Source: Flavobacteriia bacterium (lineage in GTDB: Bacteria; Bacteroidota; Bacteroidia; Flavobacteriales; Flavobacteriaceae). From it: a DNA stretch of 64,000 nt. The stretch covers positions 784,928 to 848,927 of the forward strand of contig RDYL01000002.1 of assembly GCA_004293165.1 (NCBI GenBank), written 5' to 3'. Positions within the stretch are counted from its first letter, which is position 1; each line of letters begins with the position of its first letter. The notes under the pieces are model-generated. The model was not told the DNA's origin, made no database searches, and saw only the letters and a program-made list of their open reading frames with translations. Below, piece after piece: positions 45,582-52,910 of this stretch. The position numbers and the translations under genes are program-made.

Positions 45582-46238
45582 ATGAACTACGGAAAAGAAT
45601 TTAAAAAATATGCTACTAAGCATCACGGCGTAAACAGTTTATATTACGATAAAATTGTTGGAAGTATGACGCCTTATATTATTGAAGAACGCCAACTAAA
45701 TGTAGCTTCAATGGATGTTTTTTCTCGTTTAATGATGGATAGAATTATCTTCATGGGAACAGGAGTAGATGATTATGTGGCGAATATTATTCAAGCACAG
45801 TTATTATTTTTAGAAAGTGTTGACGCGTCTAAAGACATCAGTATTTACATCAATTCTCCAGGAGGAAGTGTGTATGCTGGATTAGGAATTTATGATACTA
45901 TGCAATTTGTAAAACCAGATGTAGCTACAATTTGTACAGGAATGGCTGCTTCTATGGGAGCTGTTTTATTGTGTGCTGGAGCAGAAGGAAAACGTTCGGC
46001 ATTACCACATTCAAGAGTGATGATTCACCAACCATCAGGAGGAGCGCAAGGTGTAGCAACTGATATGGAAATCAACTTGAAGGAAATGTTGAAATTAAAA
46101 GATGAATTATACGAAATCATTTCTAAACATTCTGGACAATCGTTCGAGAAAGTGCACAAAGATTCTGAGCGCGATTACTGGATGATTGCTGCAGAGGCAA
46201 AGGAGTATGGAATGATTGATGAAGTATTAACAAGATAA
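45582..46238 (+). CDS. clpP: ATP-dependent Clp protease proteolytic subunit
   Basis: ClpP forms the 14-mer serine protease chamber. The 218-residue protein has the catalytic Ser124 in TGMAASMGAVLL and His149 in RVMIHQPSGGAQG. The Asp of the triad lies near residue 195 in the DSERDYWM region. The N-terminal 25 residues are longer than in E. coli ClpP after processing and may be a propeptide. clpX lies 79 bases downstream, behind an inverted purine/pyrimidine repeat. Confidence 0.98.
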   Translation: MNYGKEFKKYATKHHGVNSLYYDKIVGSMTPYIIEERQLNVASMDVFSRLMMDRIIFMGTGVDDYVANIIQAQLLFLESVDASKDISIYINSPGGSVYAGLGIYDTMQFVKPDVATICTGMAASMGAVLLCAGAEGKRSALPHSRVMIHQPSGGAQGVATDMEINLKEMLKLKDELYEIISKHSGQSFEKVHKDSERDYWMIAAEAKEYGMIDEVLTR

Positions 46239-46249
46239 TAAAGCTGGAA

Positions 46250-46309
46250 GTTAGAAGCTGGAAGTTGGGTGTTTTTCCATCTTCCGTCTTCCATCTTCCA
46301 TCTTCTAAC
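46250..46309. repeat. Purine/pyrimidine-skewed inverted repeat between clpP and clpX
   Basis: Arms GTTAGAAGCTGGAAG (46250-46264) and CTTCCATCTTCTAAC (46295-46309) are complementary with one mismatch. The left side repeats AAGCTGGAAGTT and the right side repeats CATCTTCC. The element ends 8 bases before the clpX ATG. Confidence 0.85.
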
Positions 46310-46317
46310 TAGAAAAA

Positions 46318-47550
46318 ATGGCTAAAGAAGTATTAGAATGTTCATTCTGCGGAAGGAAAAAGCCTGAAACCAATTTATTAATTGCAGGGATTAATGCGCA
46401 TATTTGCGACAAATGTATTGAACAAGCGCATGGAATTGTTTTAGAAGAATTAAAGCAATCAGGTAATTCAGATTTGGTTGCCGATTTGATTTTGTTAAAA
46501 CCAAAAGAAATTCGTGCTTTTTTAGATGATTACGTTATTGGACAAGATCAAACTAAAAAGGTAATGAGTGTAGCGGTATATAATCACTACAAACGTTTGA
46601 TGCAAATTCAATTGGAAGACGAAGTTGAGATTGAAAAAAGTAACATTTTAATGGTAGGTCAAACCGGAACCGGTAAAACATTAGTAGCAAAAACCATTGC
46701 AAAAATGTTGAATGTTCCGTTAGCAATTGTTGATGCAACCGTATTAACAGAAGCAGGTTATGTAGGAGAAGACGTGGAAAGTATCTTAACTCGTTTGTTA
46801 CAAGCTGCTGATTATGATGTAGTGAAAGCTGAACGTGGAATCGTATTTATTGATGAAATTGATAAAATTGCCCGTAAAAGTGATAATCCATCCATAACGC
46901 GTGATGTTTCTGGTGAAGGGGTACAACAAGCTTTATTGAAATTATTAGAAGGAACGGTGGTTAATGTGCCACCAAAAGGAGGAAGAAAACATCCCGACCA
47001 AAAATTTGTGGAAGTAAATACTCAAAACATCTTATTTATTGCTGGTGGTGCTTTTGACGGAATTGAAAGAATCATTTCAAAACGTTTGAACAGACAAGCG
47101 GTAGGTTATAGTTCGTCTATTGGAACCGACCATATTGATAAAGATAATTTGTTGCAATATTTAATTCCTAAAGACGTCAAAGATTTTGGATTAATTCCAG
47201 AAATCATTGGTCGTTTACCGGTTTTAACACATATGGATCCTTTAGATGCTGCTACGTTAAGAGCTATTTTAACTGAACCTAAAAATGCCTTGGTAAAACA
47301 ATATAAAAAATTGTTTGAAATGGATGAGGTAACGTTAGAAATCGAAGAAGAAGCATTGAGTTATATTGTTTCTAAAGCGTTAGAATATAAATTAGGTGCC
47401 AGAGGATTGCGTTCATTATGTGAAGCTATTTTAACCGATGCAATGTATGAACTACCAAGTTCTGATGATAAACACTTACAAGTAACTAAAGAATATGCCG
47501 AAAACAGTTTAAGCAAAAATTTATTGCAACGATTGAAAGCGGTTTCGTAG
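46318..47550 (+). CDS. clpX: ATP-dependent Clp protease ATP-binding subunit ClpX
   Basis: ClpX is the AAA+ unfoldase that feeds ClpP. The 410-residue protein has the N-terminal zinc-binding domain (C8, C11, C30, C33), Walker A GQTGTGKT (residues 114-121), the pore loop GYVGED, Walker [15 protein letters not shown] and the sensor/arginine regions [13 protein letters not shown] and LGARGLRSL. Length is normal. It ends the tig-clpP-clpX cluster, with a bidirectional terminator at 47572. Confidence 0.98.
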   Translation: MAKEVLECSFCGRKKPETNLLIAGINAHICDKCIEQAHGIVLEELKQSGNSDLVADLILLKPKEIRAFLDDYVIGQDQTKKVMSVAVYNHYKRLMQIQLEDEVEIEKSNILMVGQTGTGKTLVAKTIAKMLNVPLAIVDATVLTEAGYVGEDVESILTRLLQAADYDVVKAERGIVFIDEIDKIARKSDNPSITRDVSGEGVQQALLKLLEGTVVNVPPKGGRKHPDQKFVEVNTQNILFIAGGAFDGIERIISKRLNRQAVGYSSSIGTDHIDKDNLLQYLIPKDVKDFGLIPEIIGRLPVLTHMDPLDAATLRAILTEPKNALVKQYKKLFEMDEVTLEIEEEALSYIVSKALEYKLGARGLRSLCEAILTDAMYELPSSDDKHLQVTKEYAENSLSKNLLQRLKAVS

Positions 47551-47571
47551 TTTGTTACGCATTAGAATAAA

Positions 47572-47612
47572 TAAGCCCCAGTAGAATTTTATCTAATGGG
47601 GCTTACTGTATA
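47572..47612. terminator. Bidirectional terminator between clpX and the lipoprotein gene
   Basis: TAAGCCCCA (47572-47580) pairs with TGGGGCTTA (47597-47605), with an inner TAGA/TCTA extension. Confidence 0.85.
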
Positions 47613-47624
47613 AAAAAACTTTTT

Positions 47625-48341
47625 TTAATCGTCTAAATCGCAAGAATCTTCAATGCTATTAGCAATTTGATTTGCTAGAGCACGATTACCATCAGTGTCG
47701 TTTGGCCCTATTTCTATAAGTCCATCTCCATCTCCATCAACTGCAGTGCTTAAGTCTACGCTACTCAATACTTGATTTAAATCGAAGTTGAAAACTAAGT
47801 CAAATGAGTTATTGTTGATTACTAAGTTTTGATTAGTATCTTCATAATCAATTTCAAAATCTTCATCTATTGTATGCCAAAAAACGAATGGGGTTCCGTT
47901 GATTGTTCCTGTAATTTCAATTGATTTATTAAACATCTGAGAAGCACTGTTTGTGCTTTTGTGCAATTTGAATTCTACTTCTTCATACGTTCCATTTGGA
48001 ACAGTTACTGTTGTTACTGGTGCATTTTGATTTAGTAAGTCTAATTCAAATGGACCATACAGTTCAAATTCTTCATCACTGTCATAATAACCATCATCAT
48101 CTAAATCTCCATCAGAATCGTCATCTATTCCTTCAGCTAATTGAAATTCAATTTCTTTTAGATTAATTTTAAATGTATTTAATAATACACCATTGTTTAG
48201 CGAAGTTCTGTTTGCTGATGGTGAATAGGTTGCACTAGCTTTAATATTCAAGGTGTTTGAATTGCTAGAACTATCACTTGAGCAAGACACCACAAAAAAT
48301 AGTAATGTAATAATTACTACTAAATTTTTTAATTTTCTCAT
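47625..48341 (-). CDS. Asp-rich lipoprotein of unknown function
   Basis: I do not recognise a certain family. The 238-residue protein starts with a lipoprotein signal (TLLFFVVSC, Cys20) and a Ser/Asn-rich linker. The core (LNTFKINLKEIEFQLAEG; VPNGTYEEVEFKLHK) resembles the strand pattern of DUF4382-type lipoproteins, but this is weak. Two Asp-rich segments, DDDSDGDLDDDG near residue 75 and DGDGDGLIEIGPNDTDGN near 205, look like DxDxDG calcium loops. It is probably on the cell surface or in the periplasm. It is convergent with clpX and lies downstream of the restriction-modification pair. Confidence 0.75.
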   Translation of the reverse strand: MRKLKNLVVIITLLFFVVSCSSDSSSNSNTLNIKASATYSPSANRTSLNNGVLLNTFKINLKEIEFQLAEGIDDDSDGDLDDDGYYDSDEEFELYGPFELDLLNQNAPVTTVTVPNGTYEEVEFKLHKSTNSASQMFNKSIEITGTINGTPFVFWHTIDEDFEIDYEDTNQNLVINNNSFDLVFNFDLNQVLSSVDLSTAVDGDGDGLIEIGPNDTDGNRALANQIANSIEDSCDLDD

Positions 48342-48450
48342 ACCAATTATGTTTAATTTTCTTAATGTGTATAAAATTATGCATTAATTTTTTAAATTAC
48401 AAAATAAATTAAATGTTAGTTTCTTAATTTGTCGCTCAGTAAAAACTAAA

Positions 48451-48490
48451 ATACAGCTCAGAAACGTATGTTTTTGAGCTGTATTTTTTT
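48451..48490. terminator. Terminator downstream of the restriction-modification pair
   Basis: ATACAGCTCA (48451-48460) and TGAGCTGTAT (48475-48484) pair perfectly, with an inner AAAC/GTTT extension. The minus-strand side continues TTTTAGTTTTTAC, and the plus side has a T7 run, so it may work in both directions. Confidence 0.8.
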
Positions 48491-48507
48491 AATCCGTTAG
48501 CTATACT

Positions 48508-48581
48508 CCTGCAAGGTTTTCAATACCTTGCAGGTGTCTTATAATTTTAAATACCTACAAGGTAAAAAAAAGACCTTGCGG
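48508..48581. repeat. Pair of related CAAGGT hairpin repeats
   Basis: CCTGCAAGGT (48508-48517) and ACCTTGCAGG (48525-48534) form a perfect stem. A degenerate second copy follows: CCTACAAGGT (48554-48563) with ACCTTGCGG (48573-48581). The second copy ends 3 bases from the stop of the DUF262-HNH gene. Similar CAAGGT intergenic repeats are familiar in Flavobacterium genomes. Confidence 0.8.
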
Positions 48582-48583
48582 AA

Positions 48584-49675
48584 TTATTTTCCAGACTTTA
48601 TTCTATTATCGTGTTTACACAACATTTGACAATTATCAGCAGCCGTTTTTCCGCCTTCGTGCCATGGAGTTATGTGGTCGGCTTCCATTTCATTCAGTTC
48701 AAATTTTTCGCCACATTTCACACAAATTCCTTTTTGACGCTCAAAAGCTTCTCGTTTTTGTTTTTCTGAAAAAGCACGAATGCTTAAATGTCTTTCTTTT
48801 CGGTTTAAGACAAAGTAATAAATTCCTTTTTTATTAGAAACATCTTCATCTAACATTAAATCTGTGATTTCATCTTCTAATATTTTAGCGTTTAATTTTT
48901 CATTTTTAAATTCATTATATAAAACGCCCCATTCAATCCCTTTCATTTCTTTGCGGTATTTTGGAAACGTAACTTTGACCCAATTAATCACCGATTGAAA
49001 ATACAACCATAGTTCATTAGCATTGGATTCAAACTGATTTTTAGACATGTATTCTTTTATCTTTCCTTCAGAAATCCAATCAATTGCTTTTTCTAGATAT
49101 TCCTGTCTATTTGCCGAGCCATTCAAATACTCATCGCCAATTTTTGGACGAGAATTTTTAGAAAAATACCGTTTGGCATCTGATACCCAAGAACCAGAAT
49201 AGACTGCATTGCGCAATTCTTGTTCTGTTAATACTTTTCCAGCAATGTTGATGGTTTCAAACCAATCTAATTTTTCGCTATCGGTACCCGAACAGAAATA
49301 AACCATTAATTTGTAATTCAAAATCTGTTCTTGCTTGTCTTTTGGTAAGTTATGAAATGCTAAGCCATCAATAGAATAATCACCATTCACATATTGGCAA
49401 ATAGAAATAGTGCGTTGCTGTCCATCAATCACTTCTAATTCTTGTACTGCGCTTGTCGAATCATCTCTTACTGCCCAATACATTACATTCAACGGAAAAT
49501 TCTTTTGCAACGTATTAATAACCGCATTGCGTTCTTTTACATCATACACAAATTCACGTTGATAGGGCGGACGAATATCGAGTTTTCCACCATAACCCAA
49601 CACACCATCATCGTTATTGTCTTTGTAGCCGTTGGTTAATTCTCTAACCGATATTTCTTTGAGTTCTATGTTCAT
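48584..49675 (-). CDS. DUF262 (GmrS-type) plus HNH nuclease protein, probable restriction component
   Basis: The 363-residue protein combines two recognisable parts. Residues 1-190 or so are a DUF262 domain with RPPYQREFVYD (35-45) and the nucleotide-site motif IDGQQRTISI (DGQQR at 84-88), as in GmrSD and related defence proteins. Residues 316-363 are an HNH nuclease: C318xxC321, D333-H334, N348, C353 and N357. The fourth zinc cysteine is replaced by Asp356. The start codon overlaps the stop of the adenine methylase by 4 bases (49672-49675), so they are cotranslated. I infer the nuclease half of a restriction-modification system; this is not proven. Confidence 0.85.
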   Translation of the reverse strand: MNIELKEISVRELTNGYKDNNDDGVLGYGGKLDIRPPYQREFVYDVKERNAVINTLQKNFPLNVMYWAVRDDSTSAVQELEVIDGQQRTISICQYVNGDYSIDGLAFHNLPKDKQEQILNYKLMVYFCSGTDSEKLDWFETINIAGKVLTEQELRNAVYSGSWVSDAKRYFSKNSRPKIGDEYLNGSANRQEYLEKAIDWISEGKIKEYMSKNQFESNANELWLYFQSVINWVKVTFPKYRKEMKGIEWGVLYNEFKNEKLNAKILEDEITDLMLDEDVSNKKGIYYFVLNRKERHLSIRAFSEKQKREAFERQKGICVKCGEKFELNEMEADHITPWHEGGKTAADNCQMLCKHDNRIKSGK

Positions 49676-50661
49676 AGTTTTTTGTTTTTGATAATTATTC
49701 TAAAATAGGGTGACTTTCCATTTATTACTAAATCCTTATCATCGTCACCTTTTCTGAATTTTACAATTTCGAATTGTTCAGGATTATACTTATCTAAAAA
49801 AGTAATTGGAACTCCAATATTTCCAGCATAATCAACTGGAATATCTTTAGTTTTATCCACATTGATAGCATCATAGTTATCATACTTTGGATATTCTTCG
49901 GAATTGTATTTTTTGTGCAATAGTAAATCTTCATGTCTTTTGTCAATGTCTAAATTGGTAAACCAATTTGCTTGTGCTCTACCTTTTACAACTCCGTCAA
50001 CAACTTTATAACCACTTCCTTCTTTCTTTTTCTCAACTAACTCTTTTGCATAATTTTCAGTAACATCAAATAACATATCAGTACTCATTGGGGTATTTCC
50101 AACCCACATTTTATCTTCTTTTATTAATTTAAAAATTTCTTTATAAGTAATAATATTTTTATTTCCTATTAACACAAATTTCTTATTGTATTGTATAAGT
50201 TGCGCAACATATTCTCTAAATAAGGAAAATGGCGGGTTGGTGACCACAATATCGGCTTGTTTCAAAAGTTCAATACTTTCAGCACTTCTAAAATCGCCAT
50301 CACCCTGTAAGGGTTTTACGCCTATTTCATTGGCGTCTGGAACACTATTTCCGTTTTTATCACCTACATATTCCAAATAAACAGCTTGTTCAGAATCGTG
50401 TGTGCTGAATAAATCGACATCATAGTTTTTGTAGCAAGTCGCTATCAATTTTTTGAGTCCTAAATGCTCAAAATTATAAGAGAAATAATGAAAAAAATTG
50501 CTGACTCTGGGGTCGTCACAATTGCAGTAAACTACCTTGTCTTTAAAATGATCTTTGTAGTGCCGCAACTCGTTTTCAATATCCGAGAGTTGGGTATAAA
50601 ACTCATCATTTTTAACATTTTTGGCTTTGTGAAGATTGGTGTTCGAAGATTGTTTTGCCAT
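49672..50661 (-). CDS. EcoRI-family adenine-specific DNA methyltransferase
   Basis: This 329-residue protein belongs to the EcoRI methylase family, which methylates adenine N6 in DNA. The catalytic motif IV is VVTNPPFSLF (NPPF at residues 142-145). The N-terminal KNDEFYTQLSDIENELRHY and VYCNCDDPRVSNFF are hallmarks of this family. Members are common as orphan or phage genes as well as in R-M pairs; here the partner is a DUF262-HNH protein overlapping by 4 bases. The recognition sequence cannot be read from the protein. A small hairpin (50667-50695) ends 5 bases before the ATG, and a long structured leader lies upstream. Confidence 0.92.
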   Translation of the reverse strand: MAKQSSNTNLHKAKNVKNDEFYTQLSDIENELRHYKDHFKDKVVYCNCDDPRVSNFFHYFSYNFEHLGLKKLIATCYKNYDVDLFSTHDSEQAVYLEYVGDKNGNSVPDANEIGVKPLQGDGDFRSAESIELLKQADIVVTNPPFSLFREYVAQLIQYNKKFVLIGNKNIITYKEIFKLIKEDKMWVGNTPMSTDMLFDVTENYAKELVEKKKEGSGYKVVDGVVKGRAQANWFTNLDIDKRHEDLLLHKKYNSEEYPKYDNYDAINVDKTKDIPVDYAGNIGVPITFLDKYNPEQFEIVKFRKGDDDKDLVINGKSPYFRIIIKNKKL

Positions 50662-50666
50662 AGTTT

Positions 50667-50695
50667 AGTTTAAAAGCGAAGCTTTCTCTTAAACT
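50667..50695 (-). promoter_or_regulatory. Hairpin directly before the methylase start codon
   Basis: Outer arms AGTTTAA/TTAAACT (50667-50673 and 50689-50695) enclose an inner stem AAAGC/GCTTT. The hairpin ends 5 bases before ATG 50661 and could limit ribosome access. Confidence 0.5.
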
Positions 50696-50732
50696 AATAA
50701 GCATAAAAAAGGGCATGAAACTGTCCAAAATG

Positions 50733-50873
50733 CTTATAATCAAATCAAGGCACCTAGGAGAGCCCATACGAAAAATAAGCACGAACAGCCCACGCCCAGA
50801 TGGACGTGAACTCTCGCGGCTTATTCTCATTCGTATGTAGAAATTTCCTAGGTTTCTGATTTGTGAGAATAAG
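50733..50873 (-). ncRNA. Long nested hairpin in the methylase leader, candidate structured RNA
   Basis: Successive complementary blocks flank a common centre: CTTAT/ATAAG, AAATCA/TGATTT, ACCTAGG/CCTAGGT, CATACGAA/TTCGTATG and AATAAGC/GCTTATT. The tip is CACGTCC-AUCU-GGGCGUG on the minus strand. At the tip and in GC(C)GCGA/UCGUGC the minus-strand RNA forms G-U pairs where a plus-strand RNA would have A-C mismatches. The functional strand is therefore probably that of the methylase. Whether this is a cis-acting leader, a free small RNA or a remnant of a mobile repeat is open. Confidence 0.55.
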
Positions 50874-50938
50874 AGCTAAAAGCTCAACGATATGTTTATA
50901 TTTTTATATTGCTATAATTTTTTGTTTTTATGTTACTA

Positions 50939-50946
50939 CAAAGGTA
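50939..50946 (-). promoter_or_regulatory. -7 box upstream of the structured leader
   Basis: The minus strand reads TACCTTTG, an exact TAnnTTTG match. Transcription from here would give a leader of about 270 bases carrying both hairpins before the methylase ATG. No clear TTG -33 is visible. Confidence 0.5.
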
Positions 50947-51015
50947 TTTAAAAGTTCATTAGAAATAAAAAATTTCTTTACTGCACTATTTTTACTTTTA
51001 CTTGATCAATAAATC

Positions 51016-51099
51016 AAATGCCCTACATCTTTTACTCAAAAGATGTAGGGCATTTAGTTAAAAGATGTACAGCAATTACTCAAAAGATGTACATCTTTT
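51016..51099. repeat. Cluster of AAAAGATGTA inverted and direct repeats
   Basis: A perfect 18-base inverted repeat (AAATGCCCTACATCTTTT at 51016-51033, complement at 51038-51055) has a 4-base ACTC loop. AAAAGATGTAC then recurs at 51060-51070 and 51082-51092. The last copy is part of a perfect 18-base palindrome, AAAAGATGTACATCTTTT (51082-51099). The first hairpin may terminate one or both flanking operons. Confidence 0.85.
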
Positions 51100-51125
51100 T
51101 ATAAAGCAGTGCTTATAAATTCAGT

Positions 51126-51293
51126 TTAAGATAAGGAAGTCCTGCTTTTTTCTAGCGTATGATTCAATGCTGGTTTTGGTTCTACTTTAATTTCGCATCT
51201 TCGAGGGCCACAGCCGTAACGTCTGGGTCCGCAAGAAGAAAGAAAGCTCAAACAAAGTAAAAGAAGTAGGGCAGTGCTTGTTTTTTTGGTCAT
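51126..51293 (-). CDS. Small Cys/Pro/Arg-rich lipoprotein (55 residues)
   Basis: The minus strand from ATG 51293 to TAA 51126 encodes 55 residues. A clear lipoprotein signal (ALLLLLCLSFLSSC, lipidated Cys21) is followed by GPRRYGCGPRRCEIKVEPKP and a short polar tail. CGPRRYGCGPRRC is an internal repeat of CGPRR. The ATG lies 2 bases after the GH3 stop (51296), so it is cotranslated with that gene. I know no function. The lipobox, the repeat and the operon position support a real gene despite its size. Confidence 0.75.
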   Translation of the reverse strand: MTKKTSTALLLLLCLSFLSSCGPRRYGCGPRRCEIKVEPKPALNHTLEKSRTSLS

Positions 51294-51295
51294 GG

Positions 51296-52810
51296 TTATA
51301 ATTGTAATTTTAATAAATTTTCTAAATACGTTCGTTCGTTTGATAATCTGGGTACTTTGTGTTGGCCACCTAATTTATCTTCTTGTTTTAGCCAATCATA
51401 AAATAAATTTTCTCTGGCTATATTTAACACTAACGGATTTAAGGTCATATTGTTGTAGCGTTTGGCTTCATAATCTGAATTAACACTTTGCAAGTTTTCG
51501 TCTAAGGCTTTTCGGAAATTTTCAATAGTATCGGGTTTGGTTTTAAATTCAATAATCCATTCATGAGCCCCTTTTTGTTGATTGGTCATAAAAATGGGTG
51601 CAACCGTATAATCGACAATTTCGCAGTTGAATTCTTTACAGGTTTTTGCAACGGCTGCATCCGTGTTTTCTACCATTAATTCTTCTCCAAATACATTAAT
51701 ATGGTGCTTCGTTCTTCCTGTAACTTTAATTCGGTAAGGGCTTAAAGAAGTAAAACGAATAGTGTCGCCAATTAAATAGCGCCATAAGCCCGAATTAGTC
51801 GTAATAACTAAAGCATAATTTTTATGCAATTCTACTTGATTCAGTCGAATAACCCTTTGGTTCAGTGTGCCAAAAGTATCCATGGGTATAAATTCGTAAA
51901 AAATACCATAATCTAGCATCAATAGTAACTCATCGCTATCGTTTTGGTCTTGAATTGCAAAAAAGCCTTCTGAAGCATTGTAGATTTCGTAGTATTTAAA
52001 ACTATCTTTTGGAAATAATTTTTTGTATTGTTCTTTATAGGGCTCAAAACTCACACCGCCATGAAAATACACTTCAGCATTTGGCCACAGTTCCAATAGG
52101 TTTGATTTTCCTGTAGTTTCTAATGTTTTTTGTAACAAGACCATCATCCAGCTAGGTACACCAGCCAAGCTAGTAACATTTTCATTCATTGTTTCATTGA
52201 TGATAGCTGGAAGTTTGGTTTCCCAATCGCCCATCAACGATATTTTACTGCTGGGTGTGGAGCTAAATTCGGCCCAAATAGGCATGTTGTCAATCAAAAT
52301 AGCTGATAAATCACCAAAAAAAGTATTATTGTCTTCATACAATTGCTTGCTTCCGCCTAGGCGCAAACTTTTTCCTGTAAACAATTGAGAATCTTCATTG
52401 TTATTTAAAAACAAACACAATAAATCTTTACTAGCCTTATAATGACAATTTTCTAAGGCTTCTGAACTTACGGGGATAAATTTACTTTTAGCATTGGTAG
52501 TGCCACTCGATTTAGCAAACCATTTAATGTTAGAATTCCAAAATACATTTTGTTCTCCTTTTCGTGTGAGTTCAATTAAAGGTTCTAACTCTTCATAGGT
52601 TGAAACAGGAATTCTTTCACTAAATGTCGTGTAGTTTTTCATCGAAGAAAAATCATATTTTCTACCAATTTGAGTGTTTTCGGCTGATTTGATTAGGCTA
52701 AAAAGCAACTCATCTTGTACTTCATGCGGATATTTTAAAAACAATTCCATTTGATGAATTCGTTTTTTTAAAATCCAAGTAGCAAAAGAATTTATAATTT
52801 GTAATGGCAT
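51296..52810 (-). CDS. GH3 family acyl-acid amido synthetase-like protein
   Basis: This 504-residue protein is of the GH3 family, an adenylating fold of the ANL superfamily. Motif 1, the phosphate-binding loop, is AKSSGTTNAKSKFIPVS near residue 107. YNASEGFFAIQ near 285 and the C-terminal YRIKVTGRTKHHINVFGEELMVENTD contain the other nucleotide-site motifs. Plant GH3 enzymes couple acyl acids to amino acids. Bacterial homologues are common in Bacteroidota with unknown substrates. The following 55-residue lipoprotein gene is only 2 bases away. Confidence 0.92.
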   Translation of the reverse strand: MPLQIINSFATWILKKRIHQMELFLKYPHEVQDELLFSLIKSAENTQIGRKYDFSSMKNYTTFSERIPVSTYEELEPLIELTRKGEQNVFWNSNIKWFAKSSGTTNAKSKFIPVSSEALENCHYKASKDLLCLFLNNNEDSQLFTGKSLRLGGSKQLYEDNNTFFGDLSAILIDNMPIWAEFSSTPSSKISLMGDWETKLPAIINETMNENVTSLAGVPSWMMVLLQKTLETTGKSNLLELWPNAEVYFHGGVSFEPYKEQYKKLFPKDSFKYYEIYNASEGFFAIQDQNDSDELLLMLDYGIFYEFIPMDTFGTLNQRVIRLNQVELHKNYALVITTNSGLWRYLIGDTIRFTSLSPYRIKVTGRTKHHINVFGEELMVENTDAAVAKTCKEFNCEIVDYTVAPIFMTNQQKGAHEWIIEFKTKPDTIENFRKALDENLQSVNSDYEAKRYNNMTLNPLVLNIARENLFYDWLKQEDKLGGQHKVPRLSNERTYLENLLKLQL

Positions 52811-52910
52811 TTAGCGCGTTCTATTTTGAATTATGAATTGGGAATAATAACTTTACCAAAAATAGCATTTTTTTTAAATAATTTCGATAAAAAGCAAATC
52901 TTAACATAAA

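Larger units (their letters stand above)
50662..51125. other. 464-base gene-free region upstream of the methylase
   Basis: It contains, from the methylase outwards, a start-proximal hairpin (50667-50695), a long imperfect hairpin (50733-50873), a minus-strand -7 box (50939-50946) and a cluster of AAAAGATGTA palindromes (51016-51099). ORFs in this region do not look like proteins. It reads as the promoter and leader of the methylase operon plus the 3' region of the GH3-lipoprotein operon. Confidence 0.6.

Noticed and set aside
50612..50830. 72-codon frame upstream of the methylase on the minus strand, possible control protein
   Set aside because: It has no helix-turn-helix, runs through both hairpins and overlaps the methylase start; the composition is not protein-like.
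50733..50873. Integron attC site
   Set aside because: The hairpin has no conserved core GTT/AAC ends or cassette array; no integrase gene is nearby.
48342..51125. CRISPR array
   Set aside because: Repeats here are palindromic and few, with no regular spacers and no cas genes.
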